Positions 15,092-16,777 of a DNA stretch of 16,777 nt are shown here, piece after piece. Under the pieces are notes generated by a model. The model was not told where the DNA came from and did no database searches. It worked only from the letters and a program-made list of their open reading frames with translations. The stretch is from Amoebophrya sp. AT5.2. Its lineage: Eukaryota > Sar > Dinophyceae > Syndiniales > Amoebophryaceae. Made by a program: the position numbers and the translations under genes. Position 1 is the stretch's first letter. Each line of letters starts with the position of its first letter. Location of the stretch: positions 1 to 16,777 of the forward strand of contig RXOD01004971.1 in the NCBI GenBank assembly GCA_005223375.1, read 5' to 3'.

Positions 15092-16777
15092 TCAACAGAT
15101 GTTCGCGGTTCTTGCCCCCGCGGAGACCGTCGTCTTGCGAGACCTTTTCGGCCTGCTCACAGCTTCGTTCTCTACCCTAACATCTTCATCCACGGTGCGG
15201 CGCACTTCGTTCTCTACTACTGCCACACCAGCGGTCTCCGTCTCGGTCCCCCTCCCCACACAGGAGGACGAGGACGAGGAGGGGGAGCCACCTATCCGCA
15301 GGTAGCTGTCGCGCTTGCTCCGCATGTTTCGGAGGAGCCGCTCCTTCTCCGCCTTTTTTCTCCTCGGCAGCTTCCATCCGCCCAGCAGTCGCACGAATCG
15401 CGCGTACTCCTGGTTGCTGCGATACAGCTCCTCGATGTCTTCGCAGAGGAAAAAGGGCGCCCGCTTGTTCACCCCCAGCCCACCGCACATTTTTGTCGGG
15501 TAACTCTTGTACTGCAGCCCGAACGCCGCGGCGAGCGACCGGTCGCGCTTGCGGTCGGCGGTCTGGAAGATTTTCGGGAGGTTCAGCCGCGACAGGCTCG
15601 CCGGAATGAACCGCTTGGGCGGCGGCAGCCGCGTCAGCTCGTAGTTGAACAGGATTTTCTCCCTGTTCGCCACCAGAGCCTCGTGGTACTTCTCCGGGAT
15701 GGTACTGGTCTTGAACGCCTTGTTGTGTAGCTTGTTCTTGCTCTCCTCTACTTCGCTCGCCCCTGCGGCGGGAGGAGTTCTCTCCTCAACATCTGCACCC
15801 CCGCAAATTTCTGTCCTCCTCCGCAGCTCCACAGCCTCCGCCAGCTCGTGCAGGGCTTCCGCGAGGCTTGTCTCGCGCGGCAGCGCGTGGAAGATCTGCC
15901 TCAGCGCGCACGGCCCCAGGCCTCTCACGCCCTTGACGCCGTCGCACGCGTCGCCTCCCACCGCAAGAGCCTCACCGATGCGATCCGGGGGCACCCCGAA
16001 CTTCTGAAGCACGTCGGCGGCGCGCGTCACCACTAGGTCGAAGGGGTTCACAATCTCCACGCCGAACGGCATCAGCTGGAGCATGTCCTTGTCTGTCGTG
16101 AAGACGACCGTGGGCGTAGCAGAAGGGGGGGCATCGCCGCCCGCGAGGGCTTCTTCGGGGAGATGTTCGTCCGCGCGACGAGTTGTCGTCCTCTGGGGAC
16201 GTTGACGTTCTTGAACCACGTTAGCTCCTAATGCTAATTTTTTCTTCTCGGCTGTTGAGGTGGCGGCCAGCATTTTTTTCTGTTCCGCCGTTTGCCTCCG
16301 CATGCTCTGCGCCGCGGCGTGCTCCACCGCGAGTTTGGCCAGCACGTCGTCTCCCTCCATACCGTCCGCAGCGATCACGAAGGGCACGCCGGAGACCGGC
16401 AAAAACTTCTTTTGCACCAGCGTGAGGCTGCCGGCGAAGACTTCGTGCTCGCGCTGCGACTTCCAGGACTCGCGTCGTTTGTACTCGTCCGAGAATCGCT
16501 GCCGCCGCCAGCTCTGGTGGAAGTCCGACTGACCCGCGACCGTGTCGAACACGACCAGCGGCCGAGCGGCGACGGTGTCGGCAATCAGCCGCAGCGCGTG
16601 GATCTTCTTGCAGAAGTTGGGCACGAACTTCTCGCCACCCTGCATCGCAAACATGCGGCGGGCCACGAGCGTCCCGTCGACCAGCCACAGAGGCCGCGCC
16701 GCAGAGCCCGCGCCCGCCGCACAATTAGAGGTTGAAACAATCCATATCAGCAAGCATATTTCCAAAATGGCTGCGCT
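15092..16777 (-). CDS. Bacterial-type 5'-3' exonuclease (Pol I N-terminal domain family), stand-alone, 5' partial
   Basis: The frame is open from the window edge to a TAG at 15092. Numbering from the TTG at 16765: a hydrophobic leader (EICLLIWIVSTSN, then Ala/Gly), LWLVDGT with Asp30, FSDEYKRRESW (91-101), the acidic EGDDVLAKLA motif (137-146), TTDKDMLQL (223-231), and the helix-hairpin-helix GDACDGVKGVRGLGPCALRQ (271-290). This is the PIN-like 5' nuclease that removes RNA primers and flaps during DNA replication and repair. A poorly conserved insert of about 65 residues (155-218) splits the core, and a ~250-residue extension follows with basic and Ser-rich tail. No polymerase domain follows, unlike bacterial Pol I. 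The leader suggests delivery to a plastid or mitochondrion, where such enzymes act in algae and apicomplexans. The true start lies outside or in an upstream exon. Confidence 0.82.
   Translation of the reverse strand, partial: SAAILEICLLIWIVSTSNCAAGAGSAARPLWLVDGTLVARRMFAMQGGEKFVPNFCKKIHALRLIADTVAARPLVVFDTVAGQSDFHQSWRRQRFSDEYKRRESWKSQREHEVFAGSLTLVQKKFLPVSGVPFVIAADGMEGDDVLAKLAVEHAAAQSMRRQTAEQKKMLAATSTAEKKKLALGANVVQERQRPQRTTTRRADEHLPEEALAGGDAPPSATPTVVFTTDKDMLQLMPFGVEIVNPFDLVVTRAADVLQKFGVPPDRIGEALAVGGDACDGVKGVRGLGPCALRQIFHALPRETSLAEALHELAEAVELRRRTEICGGADVEERTPPAAGASEVEESKNKLHNKAFKTSTIPEKYHEALVANREKILFNYELTRLPPPKRFIPASLSRLNLPKIFQTADRKRDRSLAAAFGLQYKSYPTKMCGGLGVNKRAPFFLCEDIEELYRSNQEYARFVRLLGGWKLPRRKKAEKERLLRNMRSKRDSYLRIGGSPSSSSSSCVGRGTETETAGVAVVENEVRRTVDEDVRVENEAVSRPKRSRKTTVSAGARTANIC
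16762..16775 (-). promoter_or_regulatory. Spliced-leader-like 14-mer at the 5' edge of the exonuclease gene
   Basis: On the minus strand the bases read CGCAGCCATTTTGG. The conserved core of the dinoflagellate trans-spliced leader contains CGTAGCCATTTTGG, so 13 of 14 match, in the orientation of the gene. The match ends after GG (followed by AAATATG instead of CTCAAG). It might be a relic from reinsertion of a trans-spliced cDNA, or chance. The reading frame of the exonuclease passes through it. Confidence 0.3.

Overview
The window reads as nuclear DNA of a GC-rich unicellular eukaryote. At least one gene has GT-AG introns. The minus-strand genes are co-oriented, several predicted proteins carry long low-complexity linkers, and a YR-type (DIRS-order) retroelement sits beside minisatellite DNA. 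A dinoflagellate-lineage alveolate fits this picture. It would also fit a 14-base match (one mismatch) to the dinoflagellate spliced-leader core at the 5' edge of the last gene. No marker gene proves the lineage, so treat the organism call as inference.

Left part (about 1-5700, plus strand): a DIRS-like retrotransposon. It has a coiled-coil gag-like ORF (788-1351), a reverse transcriptase (1472-2629), the RT C-terminus with RNase H (2439-3431), and a tyrosine recombinase with a complete R/K/HxxR/W/Y set (3361-4617). The coding blocks do not share one frame. RT to RNase H and RNase H to recombinase are each offset by +1, and gag probably has a third +1 offset near 1290. None of RT, RNase H or recombinase has an upstream ATG. 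Two copies of a ~42-nt block containing a covarying stem-loop lie upstream of gag (610-651) and upstream of RT (1434-1477). The element's ends were not found.

Middle (about 5680-7905): mostly non-coding repeat DNA. There is a short G-rich triplicate, a 20-bp minisatellite of about 19 copies that is stop-free in all six frames, and a degenerate hexameric C/A-rich tract in which the minisatellite's GGATTGG core appears on the opposite strand.

Right part (7906-16777, minus strand): host genes, all transcribed leftwards. They are a CCCH zinc-finger protein (7906-9516), a possible HU/CCDC81-like coding exon (10212-10679), an uncharacterised 102-residue ORF (11368-11676), an equilibrative nucleoside transporter reconstructed from three exons (12146-14290, 580 residues), and a stand-alone bacterial-type 5'-3' exonuclease with a candidate targeting leader, cut by the window edge (15092-16777). 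Between them is a two-part repeat (10687-10809 and 11337-11404) whose second half is inverted in one copy relative to the other.

The most unusual signals are the serial +1 frame organisation of the YR retroelement and the duplicated covarying stem-loop that flanks its gag.
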